10,832 nt of DNA from Flavobacterium sp. UBA6195 (GCF_002422095.1 NZ_DITB01000123.1:205-11036); one strand, 5' to 3'; shown: positions 1 through 6,680, counted from the stretch's first letter. Translations and numbers: made by a program. Notes: generated from the sequence alone by a model not told the origin.

Positions 1-1536
1 AATCTTTAATCAAACCACAACAATTTTGTCATAATAGTGATGTTTGATTTTAATATCGTGTTTTCAAATCTTTAATCAAACCACAACTGTAATTGAGTGA
101 TTTTAAAAAATATTTGTAATATCGTGTTTTCAAATCTTTAATCAAACCACAACTCCTCATTAGTTTAGTGCTGAATTGGGTTCAATATCGTGTTTTCAAA
201 TCTTTAATCAAACCACAACTAAATAACCCTACTAAAGTTGCTACAAGTAAATATCGTGTTTTCAAATCTTTAATCAAACCACAACTATTTCAGCCGTTGG
301 GTGTATTTGCTTTGCAATATCGTGTTTTCAAATCTTTAATCAAACCACAACTTAAACAAACCGATTAAAGTTACTATTAAAAATATCGTGTTTTCAAATC
401 TTTAATCAAACCACAACTGCCCGTCAAGTCTCCGCTGTAAACAATATAATATCGTGTTTTCAAATCTTTAATCAAACCACAACTGTGCATCTGTTAAAGA
501 ACTCCAACGGCTGAATATCGTGTTTTCAAATCTTTAATCAAACCACAACATGACGTTTTTTGTTGATTATAAATTCTAAAATATCGTGTTTTCAAATCTT
601 TAATCAAACCACAACATCAGGAAAAGGTGGAAATCTTATCAACTTAATATCGTGTTTTCAAATCTTTAATCAAACCACAACTGATACAATCAAGAACTGG
701 AATAACTATATAATATCGTGTTTTCAAATCTTTAATCAAACCACAACAAGCTATGTGTGCTTACATAGTGATTTTCAATATCGTGTTTTCAAATCTTTAA
801 TCAAACCACAACAACTCCTAAATTTATAAAACCATGTTTATAAATATCGTGTTTTCAAATCTTTAATCAAACCACAACAAGCACTTCTAATCCCTCTAAG
901 TTTTTGAAATATCGTGTTTTCAAATCTTTAATCAAACCACAACATGGGGTTGGTTTATTTCAACAAATTATTAAATATCGTGTTTTCAAATCTTTAATCA
1001 AACCACAACTAAAAAGTAGAGAGCTATCCCTTAACCCAAAATATCGTGTTTTCAAATCTTTAATCAAACCACAACGTCCTCCGACATCATAGAACCACTG
1101 TTAATAATATCGTGTTTTCAAATCTTTAATCAAACCACAACTAATGCTCTATTAAAAGTATGTTCACGTGTAATATCGTGTTTTCAAATCTTTAATCAAA
1201 CCACAACTACTTCTATTTTATCGGCAAATTCTTTAATAATATCGTGTTTTCAAATCTTTAATCAAACCACAACTAACCTGCATCGATAAAGCTTTCAAAA
1301 GTAAATATCGTGTTTTCAAATCTTTAATCAAACCACAACAACTCCGACTTTATCGGCAAATTCCTGAAAATATCGTGTTTTCAAATCTTTAATCAAACCA
1401 CAACGGTACCTAACGAAATCCCTTATCCGTTACAAATATCGTGTTTTCAAATCTTTAATCAAACCACAACGGTAGTGTTGTACGCCCATTGGGGGTTATT
1501 AATATCGTGTTTTCAAATCTTTAATCAAACCACAAC
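1..1536 (-). CRISPR. Type II-C CRISPR array, 23 full repeats plus one partial, 23 spacers
   Basis: The 36-bp repeat reads on the plus strand AATATCGTG...CCACAAC and in crRNA sense (minus) GTTGTGGTTTGATTAAAG...ATATT. Full copies start at 52, 118, 184, 250, 316, 382, 448, 514, 580, 646, 712, 777, 843, 908, 974, 1040, 1106, 1172, 1238, 1304, 1369, 1435 and 1501; positions 1-21 are the last 21 bases of another copy, so the array continues to the left. All copies look identical. Twenty spacers are 30 bp and three are 29 bp (748-776, 879-907, 1340-1368). Orientation is inferred from the GTTGTGG start, typical of type II crRNA repeats, and from complementarity to the tracrRNA at 5653-5678. On that reading the leader end and newest spacers are near 1500 and the oldest lie off the window. 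There is no degenerate repeat among the visible copies. No other gene is present in this stretch. Confidence 0.98.
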
Positions 1537-1590
1537 TGAGTGACTACGTAGAAACTCCGTTGTGGTTTGAGCTGTTTAAAAATTTGAAAG
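1501..1590. repeat. Large inverted repeat capping the array (last repeat plus inverted partner)
   Basis: The last array repeat (1501-1536) faces an inverted copy at 1559-1590. TCAAACCACAAC (1525-1536) and GTTGTGGTTTGA (1559-1570) form a perfect 12-bp stem centred between 1547 and 1548. The 22 bases between them are also symmetric about that centre: GAGT (1538-1541) pairs with ACTC (1554-1557), and CTAC with GTAG at 1544-1551. Beyond a 5-base insertion (GCTGT, 1571-1575), the outer arm TTAAAAATTTGAAAG (1576-1590) matches the repeat at 13 of 15 positions, so the stem can extend. An RNA from either strand could fold here. It is not an ordinary repeat-spacer unit because the second copy is inverted and degenerate. 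Confidence 0.9.
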
Positions 1591-1596
1591 TTTTAT
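1559..1596 (-). other. Tracr-like anti-repeat at the leader end of the array
   Basis: Read on the minus strand, in the direction of array transcription, this segment is an anti-repeat complementary to the crRNA repeat. Its 5' part resembles the tracrRNA gene more than the repeat: 1574-1596 (minus) and 5646-5668 (plus) agree at 20 of 23 positions. Both carry AAACTTTCAAAT, whereas the complement of the repeat has GTTTTCAAAT there. Its 3' part (TCAAACCACAAC) matches the repeat rather than the tracrRNA (TTATCACAAT). No tracr tail or terminator follows, and no clear TAnnTTTG promoter precedes it, so it may be transcribed as part of a parDE-array RNA. It could be a tracrRNA remnant, a leader RNA element or a transcription barrier; the sequence alone does not decide. 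Confidence 0.7.
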
Positions 1597-1608
1597 GTCA
1601 ATGAACTA

Positions 1609-1887
1609 TTAAAAATCTTGTCTTCCTATTATCGTAATAATTTCAACTAAATTATCATTTAGTATTTTGTAATAAATAACATCTGCTTTACAAACACAAT
1701 ACCTATACTTTTTATCTAAGTGTGCAGCTGTCGGAAACATATAAGGATTTTTTGCTATTCTTTCAAAACTATCAAACAACAACTCATAATACTTATCCGC
1801 TTGTTGCATTCCAAATTTATAAACACCAAATTCATGAATCCTATCTAAATCTTCTTCAGCATCTTTAGTGAGAATATAACTATTCAT
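1609..1887 (-). CDS. parE: ParE/RelE-superfamily toxin of a type II toxin-antitoxin pair
   Basis: This 92-residue protein has the size and layout of the ParE family. It starts with YILTKDAEEDLDRI (residues 4-17), has a helix containing QQADKYYELL in the middle, a basic strand region YRYCVCKADVIYYKI, and the characteristic end ITIIGRQDF. ParE toxins usually poison DNA gyrase, while related RelE proteins cleave mRNA on ribosomes; which one applies here cannot be read from the sequence. The ATG overlaps the last 8 bases of the antitoxin gene, so the two are translationally coupled in one operon. It lies only 72 bases from the last CRISPR repeat with no separate terminator between, so transcripts may run on into the array. 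The symbol is a family label; the protein looks intact. Confidence 0.88.
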   Translation of the reverse strand: MNSYILTKDAEEDLDRIHEFGVYKFGMQQADKYYELLFDSFERIAKNPYMFPTAAHLDKKYRYCVCKADVIYYKILNDNLVEIITIIGRQDF

Positions 1888-2122
1888 TTTTGTATTTGCT
1901 TTTTATCTTTTCTAAAAGTTGCTCTTTAGATAAAGTACTGTGTCCACTTTTTTCAGCTTTCTCAATTTTATTTCTAACAAAATCAAAATACTCTTCTTGT
2001 CTTCTTGCTTTTTGAATCAAATAATTTACCGCTTCGCTCTTGCTAGTAAATTCCTCTTTAGCTACTTGTTCTTTTAACCATTCATCATTTTGATTGGCTA
2101 AAGTGATACTTTGTCTTGCCAT
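1880..2122 (-). CDS. parD: ParD-type ribbon-helix-helix antitoxin
   Basis: This 80-residue protein begins MARQSITLANQNDEWLKEQV, continues with FTSKSEAVNYLIQKARRQE and ends in a charged, lysine-rich tail. That is the pattern of ParD-like antitoxins: an N-terminal beta strand and two helices forming a ribbon-helix-helix DNA-binding dimer (about residues 1-45), then a flexible C-terminal segment that binds the toxin. It precedes the toxin gene and overlaps it by 8 bases. A perfect 7-bp-arm palindrome ends 15 bases upstream of the ATG and is the obvious site for autorepression. The gene starts 45 bases after the cas9 stop on the same strand, so readthrough from cas9 is possible. Confidence 0.88.
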   Translation of the reverse strand: MARQSITLANQNDEWLKEQVAKEEFTSKSEAVNYLIQKARRQEEYFDFVRNKIEKAEKSGHSTLSKEQLLEKIKSKYKNE

Positions 2123-2137
2123 AATATTTTTATTAAG

Positions 2138-2155
2138 TGGTGTAAATATACACCA
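2138..2155. promoter_or_regulatory. Probable parDE operator, palindrome TGGTGTA-N4-TACACCA
   Basis: The perfect inverted repeat TGGTGTA/TACACCA with a 4-base centre lies in the 45-base gap between cas9 and parD. On the minus strand its centre contains TATATTTA, one mismatch from the TAnnTTTG -7 element, so a repressor bound here would cover a promoter. Ribbon-helix-helix antitoxins typically bind such sites. Operator function is inferred. Confidence 0.65.
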
Positions 2156-2167
2156 AATAAAATTATT

Positions 2168-5100
2168 CTACAACTTTTGGATTTTTCCTGAAACTGTAAT
2201 TTTCACTTTTATTGGATTATGTGTAGACCATCCATTTTTACCAAAACCAAAACTATTAATTTGTTGTTTTTCTTCAGGATTTTGTATTGATGATGTGAGT
2301 GCTTTTCTAAGATAATAATCACCCGATGTAAATTTCTGAACTCTATACAAGTGCTCTTTTAAAATTTCATAATCAGGGTTTTCCCAATTGATTTCATCTT
2401 CGTTTAATCCTAATAAAAACATATCGTTGATATGTAATGTGGTTACAATTTCTTTTCCATCTATTGGTAATTGATAAGCAGATTGTCCTGTTCTTTTTCG
2501 TTCTACCACTGTCCAAAAAGCAACTACTTCTTCTTTTAGGTTTCCTTTTTCATCTTTGTAAATTAATACGTGATGATTATTTCTTGGGTTTACCCATTGA
2601 TTTAACTTGTCTTTGAGTTTTTCTGCTCCACCAATATTTTCTTTTATTCTTACTTTTAAAATTGGAACTGGAGCTCTATTTTTATTAGGTAAGAAAATTT
2701 GTGGTTGCTTAACTCCGTTTTCATCTGCAACAAAAAAAGTATTGGCTGGCACTTTATCTTTCACAAAACCACCTAATTCATTTACTCTTTTTAAAATTAA
2801 TAATCTTGTGGTTTCATCAACCACTTTATCTATTTGTTTGGCAGTTTCTAAACTTTCAATAGGTTTTCTAACGTGAAAAGCTTCTTCTCCATTAAAAGTT
2901 CGTTTTCCAAATACCGTTTCTTTATGCAATTGCCCACGAGCAGCTACGCCTTTATTGGTGTGTTTTTTACCATTTTTTTCAACGGTTTTATAGCGAATGG
3001 TTATATCGTTTGAAACTTTTTTATGCGAAATCAATATTTTTTCTACAGCTTTTTCGGCGTCATAATTAAAGGTTTCCCAAGGTAATGGAAATTGTTTTAA
3101 ATCATACGTTCGGTTGTATCGGTTCCATTTTGATAATTCTTGCACATACGAAAGTTTGGTATAGGCCATAACCAAGGCATCAATAGCATGATGACGATGA
3201 TCTTCACGTATTTTAGCATTTTCGTCATTCAAAATATGGTTCAATCCCCATTTTTGTCGCAAATTTGAAGTGGCTTGTCCAGGAGAAACCATCACATTTT
3301 TACACACTTTTGATAAATAATTTTTTGCTTCTTTACTGATATAACGGGTATCGTTTAATTGTCGAGAAGAAAAATCATCATCAAATTTTTGTTGTACAAA
3401 TCGTTTGAATTTTTGATAGGCATTTGGATATTCTTTAGTATCAGAAAATAATTTCAAGGCACGCTCTTTAATGGCTGACCAATTGGCTTCGTCACTTCCG
3501 TAAAATTCAAAAGGTGTTTTGTTTCCTTTTTTTATATTTTCTGTTCCTAAACACAAGGTTTTGTTAGAAAAACTATCATTTAACGATTTACTCCACGGAT
3601 GAATGTGTTCTATTTGCCATTTGTTGGTAAACAATTCATTGATAGGAATTGATAAACCTGTATAAGGACAAGTTCGTTTACATTCTTCCCAAAGTTTGAA
3701 TTTTAAAATGTTATCGTGCGATAAATTTGTGTATTTTAATACTTCGGCTTTTACTCTATCGTTTTCACGTTCTAAACGTTGTTGGTTTCTTCGTGTTTTG
3801 TAGCGTTCTGATTTTGAAACTTTTAAATCACGAGCCATCTCTACTTTTATTTCATCTATTTTACCGTGTTCATCAATCAATTCATTGACTAATTTTCGCA
3901 ACTCAAACAAGGCTGTGATTACGATTGGGTTTTTAATTTGTTGAATTTCCTTATCAGCTTCACTTCCTAAAGGCAATTTTTCTAATAGTTCAGAAACTTC
4001 AATAGCTGCAGAATGATGGTATAATTTTCGCAATTGATGGTCTGAAATGTTATAATCATTTCGAAGAATATCTTTTATAATATCTATAAAACCACCTTTA
4101 TTTTTAGAGCGAATAATTTCGTAAACATTATCATAAAAGAAATTTCTTTTTTCGTCTGATAATTTTTCCCAATCAGAACCAAAAACATTTTTAATTCCAC
4201 CAAGTACAACCGCAACGTCATAGGTAAAACCTAATTTTAAAAATGGTAAAATATTTGAAATCGCTTTTCTACTCAAACTAGAATAACCATCTTTAAGATT
4301 GAATTTTGCAATAGATTCTGCTTGTTCTTCAGTAAAATTCCAATTTTTAATAGCATATTCTTTTAGATTCGATTTACTGTCGAAGAAATACAGCACATGC
4401 CAAATATCTTCTTGCTCCTTCTCAGAAAACTCAAACCATTTTTTACCAAAATATTTTTTATTGGATAAGTTAGAAATTGTGTGAGTCCCAACAATCTTAT
4501 CGTCATCTTTATAATTGAATTTGAATTCTGCACTTTCTTTACCAATAGCTTTTCTAATTTTCTTAAAATCAGGTTTTTCATTAGCATATAAAAACTCAAC
4601 TATCTTTTCTTTTTCTTCTTGAGAAATTTTCTTTCCATTATATTCCACGGTATTCACCCATTGCCAAACTCTAAATTGCTCAAATGGAATGGCGCTAATT
4701 GGACATTTCGTTTTGTTAGGTTCAAAAGAACAATTTCCAACCAAATGTTTTTGCGAACGTAATGGACGTTGATGAAATAATATCCCGTCTTCTTTGTAAC
4801 CGTCCAATTTTCTTCCACCAAATAAGGTTTTTAATTCGTTAGTAAGTTGAGAATGAAACTGTGATTGTTTATTCCAAATCAATTCAAACTCATCTACATA
4901 CATTTTTCGGGTTGTATATCGGTTTCGAATTCGTTCCAAACCATCTTGAAAAGGTTGATTTTCTTTGGGATAAATTTCAAATAAATAAGAGCCAAGTGTT
5001 TTACCTTGAATACTTTCTTGCGTTTCAGTAATTCCAATTTTACCTTCTTTTGGATTTCCTTTAAAAATAGCTCCATCATCTGTTCCTCCTTTTCTACTAT

Positions 5101-5539
5101 TACTTAAAAACCCGCGTCTTTGAATTAAGTGATAAAAAATTCTACCTATTTCTTCTAAAGATAATTTTTCATTTAATGCTTTCTGACGTAATTCATAAGG
5201 ATTTAAAGCAAACCAATTCGCTAGTTTGTCTGATGGAAACTCTTTAGTTTTTTTCCAATCTTCAAAATCCGCAACAACCATCGGACACATTTTATTTTCT
5301 GAAAGTGCTTTTAACAAAATTTTCTTTCTCAAACGTCGTCTAAAAAATTGACGACGAACACCTCTTGCTCCAGTTCTTCCAGCATTTTTAGACATTTCTC
5401 TTCCTTCTCCCTCACCTAAATTTTCAACACCCATTGGAAATATTCTACTCCCAATACCTAAAATTTTATTTTGAGCATCATCAATCAATGCCCACCCAAT
5501 CGAGTTTGTCCCTAAATCTAATCCTAATATTCTCGCCAT
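2168..5539 (-). CDS. cas9: CRISPR-associated endonuclease Cas9, type II-C
   Basis: Cas9 is the RNA-guided nuclease of the locus and cuts both strands of target DNA. The 1123-residue product is complete and of compact II-C size. Visible landmarks are RuvC-I ILGLDLGTNSIGW with catalytic D8; an arginine-rich bridge helix at about 57-75 (RGARGVRRQFFRRRLRKK region); a REC lobe at about 80-555; RuvC-II EIKVEMARDL with E567; HNH WQIEHIHPWS...SFSNK with H645 and N659; RuvC-III HRHHAIDALV with H784 and D787; and a C-terminal PAM-interacting region from about 830. All catalytic residues are present. I chose the ATG at 5539 rather than 5560 because MARILGLDLG is the normal N terminus and the putative promoter's start site would fall near 5558. 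The tracrRNA gene lies divergently just upstream. cas1, cas2 and csn2 are not in the window; parDE follows instead. The PAM cannot be read from this sequence. Confidence 0.97.
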   Translation of the reverse strand: MARILGLDLGTNSIGWALIDDAQNKILGIGSRIFPMGVENLGEGEGREMSKNAGRTGARGVRRQFFRRRLRKKILLKALSENKMCPMVVADFEDWKKTKEFPSDKLANWFALNPYELRQKALNEKLSLEEIGRIFYHLIQRRGFLSNSRKGGTDDGAIFKGNPKEGKIGITETQESIQGKTLGSYLFEIYPKENQPFQDGLERIRNRYTTRKMYVDEFELIWNKQSQFHSQLTNELKTLFGGRKLDGYKEDGILFHQRPLRSQKHLVGNCSFEPNKTKCPISAIPFEQFRVWQWVNTVEYNGKKISQEEKEKIVEFLYANEKPDFKKIRKAIGKESAEFKFNYKDDDKIVGTHTISNLSNKKYFGKKWFEFSEKEQEDIWHVLYFFDSKSNLKEYAIKNWNFTEEQAESIAKFNLKDGYSSLSRKAISNILPFLKLGFTYDVAVVLGGIKNVFGSDWEKLSDEKRNFFYDNVYEIIRSKNKGGFIDIIKDILRNDYNISDHQLRKLYHHSAAIEVSELLEKLPLGSEADKEIQQIKNPIVITALFELRKLVNELIDEHGKIDEIKVEMARDLKVSKSERYKTRRNQQRLERENDRVKAEVLKYTNLSHDNILKFKLWEECKRTCPYTGLSIPINELFTNKWQIEHIHPWSKSLNDSFSNKTLCLGTENIKKGNKTPFEFYGSDEANWSAIKERALKLFSDTKEYPNAYQKFKRFVQQKFDDDFSSRQLNDTRYISKEAKNYLSKVCKNVMVSPGQATSNLRQKWGLNHILNDENAKIREDHRHHAIDALVMAYTKLSYVQELSKWNRYNRTYDLKQFPLPWETFNYDAEKAVEKILISHKKVSNDITIRYKTVEKNGKKHTNKGVAARGQLHKETVFGKRTFNGEEAFHVRKPIESLETAKQIDKVVDETTRLLILKRVNELGGFVKDKVPANTFFVADENGVKQPQIFLPNKNRAPVPILKVRIKENIGGAEKLKDKLNQWVNPRNNHHVLIYKDEKGNLKEEVVAFWTVVERKRTGQSAYQLPIDGKEIVTTLHINDMFLLGLNEDEINWENPDYEILKEHLYRVQKFTSGDYYLRKALTSSIQNPEEKQQINSFGFGKNGWSTHNPIKVKITVSGKIQKL

Positions 5540-5564
5540 AACTATCTGCTTTAAAATCAATTCA

Positions 5565-5594
5565 TAAATATAAGAAAAAGAAAATTACTACAAA
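5565..5594 (-). promoter_or_regulatory. Putative cas9 promoter
   Basis: On the minus strand TTTG (5591-5594) is followed after 18 bases by TATATTTA (5565-5572). This fits the Bacteroidota -33/-7 pattern (TTTG, then TAnnTTTG) with one mismatch in the last position. Transcription would start near 5558, about 19 bases before the chosen cas9 ATG. Confidence 0.5.
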
Positions 5595-5631
5595 TACGGA
5601 AATCTGTAAACTAACTAAAAAAGTTTTTTAT

Positions 5632-5639
5632 TATATTTG
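5632..5639 (+). promoter_or_regulatory. tracrRNA promoter -7 element TATATTTG
   Basis: This is a perfect TAnnTTTG, 13 bases before the anti-repeat, placing the RNA 5' end near 5644-5646. No clear -33 TTTG is seen at the usual distance. It is divergent from, and within about 60 bases of, the cas9 promoter. Confidence 0.65.
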
Positions 5640-5644
5640 TAACA

Positions 5645-5735
5645 GATTAAACTTTCAAATCTTTAATCTTATCACAATAAGGCTATATGCCGTAGGTGAA
5701 AACCTTTAGTCCTGCTTCGGTGGGACTTTTTTTTT
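5645..5735 (+). ncRNA. tracrRNA of the type II-C system
   Basis: The anti-repeat at 5653-5678 pairs with the crRNA repeat. Sixteen bases (5653-5668) match perfectly, two U-U mismatches form a bulge at 5669-5670, and 5671-5678 then pair with the repeat start, including two G-U wobbles. This is the usual upper stem, bulge and lower stem. Three hairpins follow: GGC-TATAT-GCC (5681-5691, nexus-like), AGGT-GAAA-ACCT (5694-5705), and an 8-bp stem with a TTCG loop (5708-5727) followed by nine Ts. The RNA would be about 90 nt. It guides crRNA processing by RNase III and crRNA loading into Cas9. The 5' end is estimated from the promoter; the 3' end from the T-run. Confidence 0.93.
5708..5735 (+). terminator. 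Intrinsic terminator of the tracrRNA
   Basis: AGTCCTGC and GTGGGACT form an 8-bp stem (two G-U pairs) closed by a TTCG tetraloop and followed by T9. In the mature RNA this is also the 3' hairpin. Confidence 0.93.
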
Positions 5736-5737
5736 CC

Positions 5738-5761
5738 GTACGGACAGGTCGCGACCTGTCC
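5738..5761. repeat. Palindromic repeat element, copy 1
   Basis: GTACG followed by GACAGGTCGCGACCTGTC and C; bases 5742-5761 are a perfect 20-bp palindrome. The same 24 bases with one change occur at 6741-6764. The element stands out as GC-rich in AT-rich DNA, and both copies lie in intergenic DNA beyond gene 3' ends. It resembles a REP-like extragenic palindrome; that class is inferred. Confidence 0.85.
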
Positions 5762-5767
5762 CCCTTT

Positions 5768-5785
5768 GATTTAATTTATTAAATC
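5768..5785. repeat. AT-rich perfect palindrome downstream of the hypothetical gene
   Basis: GATTTAAT and ATTAAATC flank two Ts. It sits 36 bases beyond the stop of the gene ending at 5822 and could fold in the mRNA 3' end, but no T-run follows on the minus strand, so it is not a standard terminator. Confidence 0.4.
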
Positions 5786-5821
5786 CAATTTATCACAGAA
5801 AAAATAAATAACAATCTGCCC

Positions 5822-6568
5822 TCACAAAACACCCAAAATCTGAATAACACTATGTTGTTGCTCTAATAATGGATGCAATTCGTTATTAACTTCCTGCATA
5901 TATCGCATACTTACACAAGCCACTAAAACACCATTCATTTCAAAATTAAAATCAGGCTTAGGCAATAGCAAATCACCTTGAAAATCCTTCCCAATTATCT
6001 TCCTAATACAATCACTAATTTCATATTGTTGATTCTCAAAATCAATTTTAGCATACATCAACTGAATTTCAATAAAACGTGCCCCTTTAGGAAAAAATAA
6101 ACTTTTCGATTCAAGATCATAAATAGTAACTCCAGAATTCCATTCAAATTTAAAACCCTTAGAAAAAAGAGAAGCCAAATCTTTCCCTTTAGTCAACAAA
6201 TAATTCGTCAACAACTCCCTACCCGATAGCTGTTGTAATCCTACAGCTACACTCCTAGAACCTCTCTCAGAAACCACATCGCTGTTCTTAATTTTGGTAA
6301 ATAAACTAACAATTCGTGCATGACGATCAGTATCTTTTACCAAAACCAATAACGGAAACAAAGCCTTTTTAAAAAGTTGAACACTTTTCATACAACGACC
6401 AAACTCGCTACCATTTTCACGAACCCTAACCATTGAATCTTTTGTCTTAATAGCCCTACCATTAAATCCCCCACCTGCTTTGCGTGCTACCCAAACTCCT
6501 TTTCTTTTATAAAAAGTAATCCCCATTAATGTTCCCTCAATCTGAACTATCCCTGAAACTTTTGCCAT
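5822..6568 (-). CDS. Conserved-looking hypothetical protein, 248 aa, function unknown
   Basis: I cannot assign a function. The N terminus (GIVQIEGTLMGITFYKRKGVWVAR, about residues 6-29, then RENGSEFGRC at 50-59) resembles a recurrent family of uncharacterised Bacteroidota proteins that begin with a G-x-x-x-I-x-G-T-x-x-x-x-T-F-Y-K motif; this recollection is not a search result. There is no signal peptide or transmembrane segment. The C-terminal half (about 125-248) looks like alternating strands (FKFEWN, TIYDL, FIEIQLMYAKIDFE, VLVACVSMRYM). The gene is monocistronic, has a perfect -7 element upstream, and lies in an interval bounded by two copies of a 24-bp palindromic element. It may be an accessory or mobile-element cargo gene. 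The ATG at 6568 follows the promoter at a sensible distance. Confidence 0.8.
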   Translation of the reverse strand: MAKVSGIVQIEGTLMGITFYKRKGVWVARKAGGGFNGRAIKTKDSMVRVRENGSEFGRCMKSVQLFKKALFPLLVLVKDTDRHARIVSLFTKIKNSDVVSERGSRSVAVGLQQLSGRELLTNYLLTKGKDLASLFSKGFKFEWNSGVTIYDLESKSLFFPKGARFIEIQLMYAKIDFENQQYEISDCIRKIIGKDFQGDLLLPKPDFNFEMNGVLVACVSMRYMQEVNNELHPLLEQQHSVIQILGVL

Positions 6569-6585
6569 AATAAAATAATTTATAA

Positions 6586-6593
6586 CAAATATA
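6586..6593 (-). promoter_or_regulatory. Promoter -7 element TATATTTG for the hypothetical gene
   Basis: A perfect TAnnTTTG on the minus strand, 17 bases upstream of the ATG at 6568. A GTTG at 6617-6620 could serve as a weak -33 element, though the 23-base spacing is long. Confidence 0.55.
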
Positions 6594-6611
6594 ACTATTT
6601 TATAATAAGTT

Positions 6612-6632
6612 TATAGCAACTATATAGTAACT
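6612..6632. repeat. Tandem 10-bp direct repeat with 11-bp period
   Basis: TATAGCAACT (6612-6621) and TATAGTAACT (6623-6632) differ at one base and repeat at 11 bp, one helical turn. They overlap the expected -33 zone of the hypothetical gene and so could be regulator sites. ACTATATAGT (6619-6628) within them is a 10-bp palindrome. Confidence 0.4.
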
Positions 6633-6633
6633 T

Positions 6634-6655
6634 TATATTAATTTAAATTAATATA
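6634..6655. repeat. 22-bp perfect AT palindrome
   Basis: TATATTAATTT followed by its exact reverse complement, 66 bases upstream of the hypothetical gene's start codon. Low-complexity AT sequence makes chance more likely than its length suggests, but it could be an operator or cruciform-prone site. Confidence 0.4.
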
Positions 6656-6680
6656 TTAAGAATACTTTGGCAAAGGCATA

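Noticed and set aside
748..776. Spacer with internal inverted repeat CTATGT/ACATAG
   Set aside because: A 6-bp hairpin in one of 23 spacers is readily explained by its unknown target sequence; no sign of a separate role.
168..1092. Open frames with repeated peptides (YRVFKSLIKPQ or SCFQIFNQTTT) in the first kilobase
   Set aside because: They are the CRISPR repeat read through by chance; each copy is exactly one 36-bp repeat and the intervening residues are spacers.
22..1500. Self-targeting spacers against genes in this window
   Set aside because: By eye I found no spacer matching the other parts of the window; a genome-wide search would be needed to exclude it elsewhere.
1537..1558. Sequence next to the last repeat read as a 24th spacer
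   Set aside because: It is followed by an inverted degenerate copy rather than a repeat, is only 22 bases long, and is symmetric about the hairpin centre.
2094..2315. 73-codon plus-strand frame over the cas9 3' end, and similar frames at 2607-2876 and 4299-4484
   Set aside because: They are shadows within cas9 with no promoter or recognisable sequence.
5540..5560. Upstream in-frame ATG for cas9 adding MILKQIV
   Set aside because: Cas9 proteins start just before the RuvC-I strand, and the predicted transcription start near 5558 leaves this ATG outside the mRNA.
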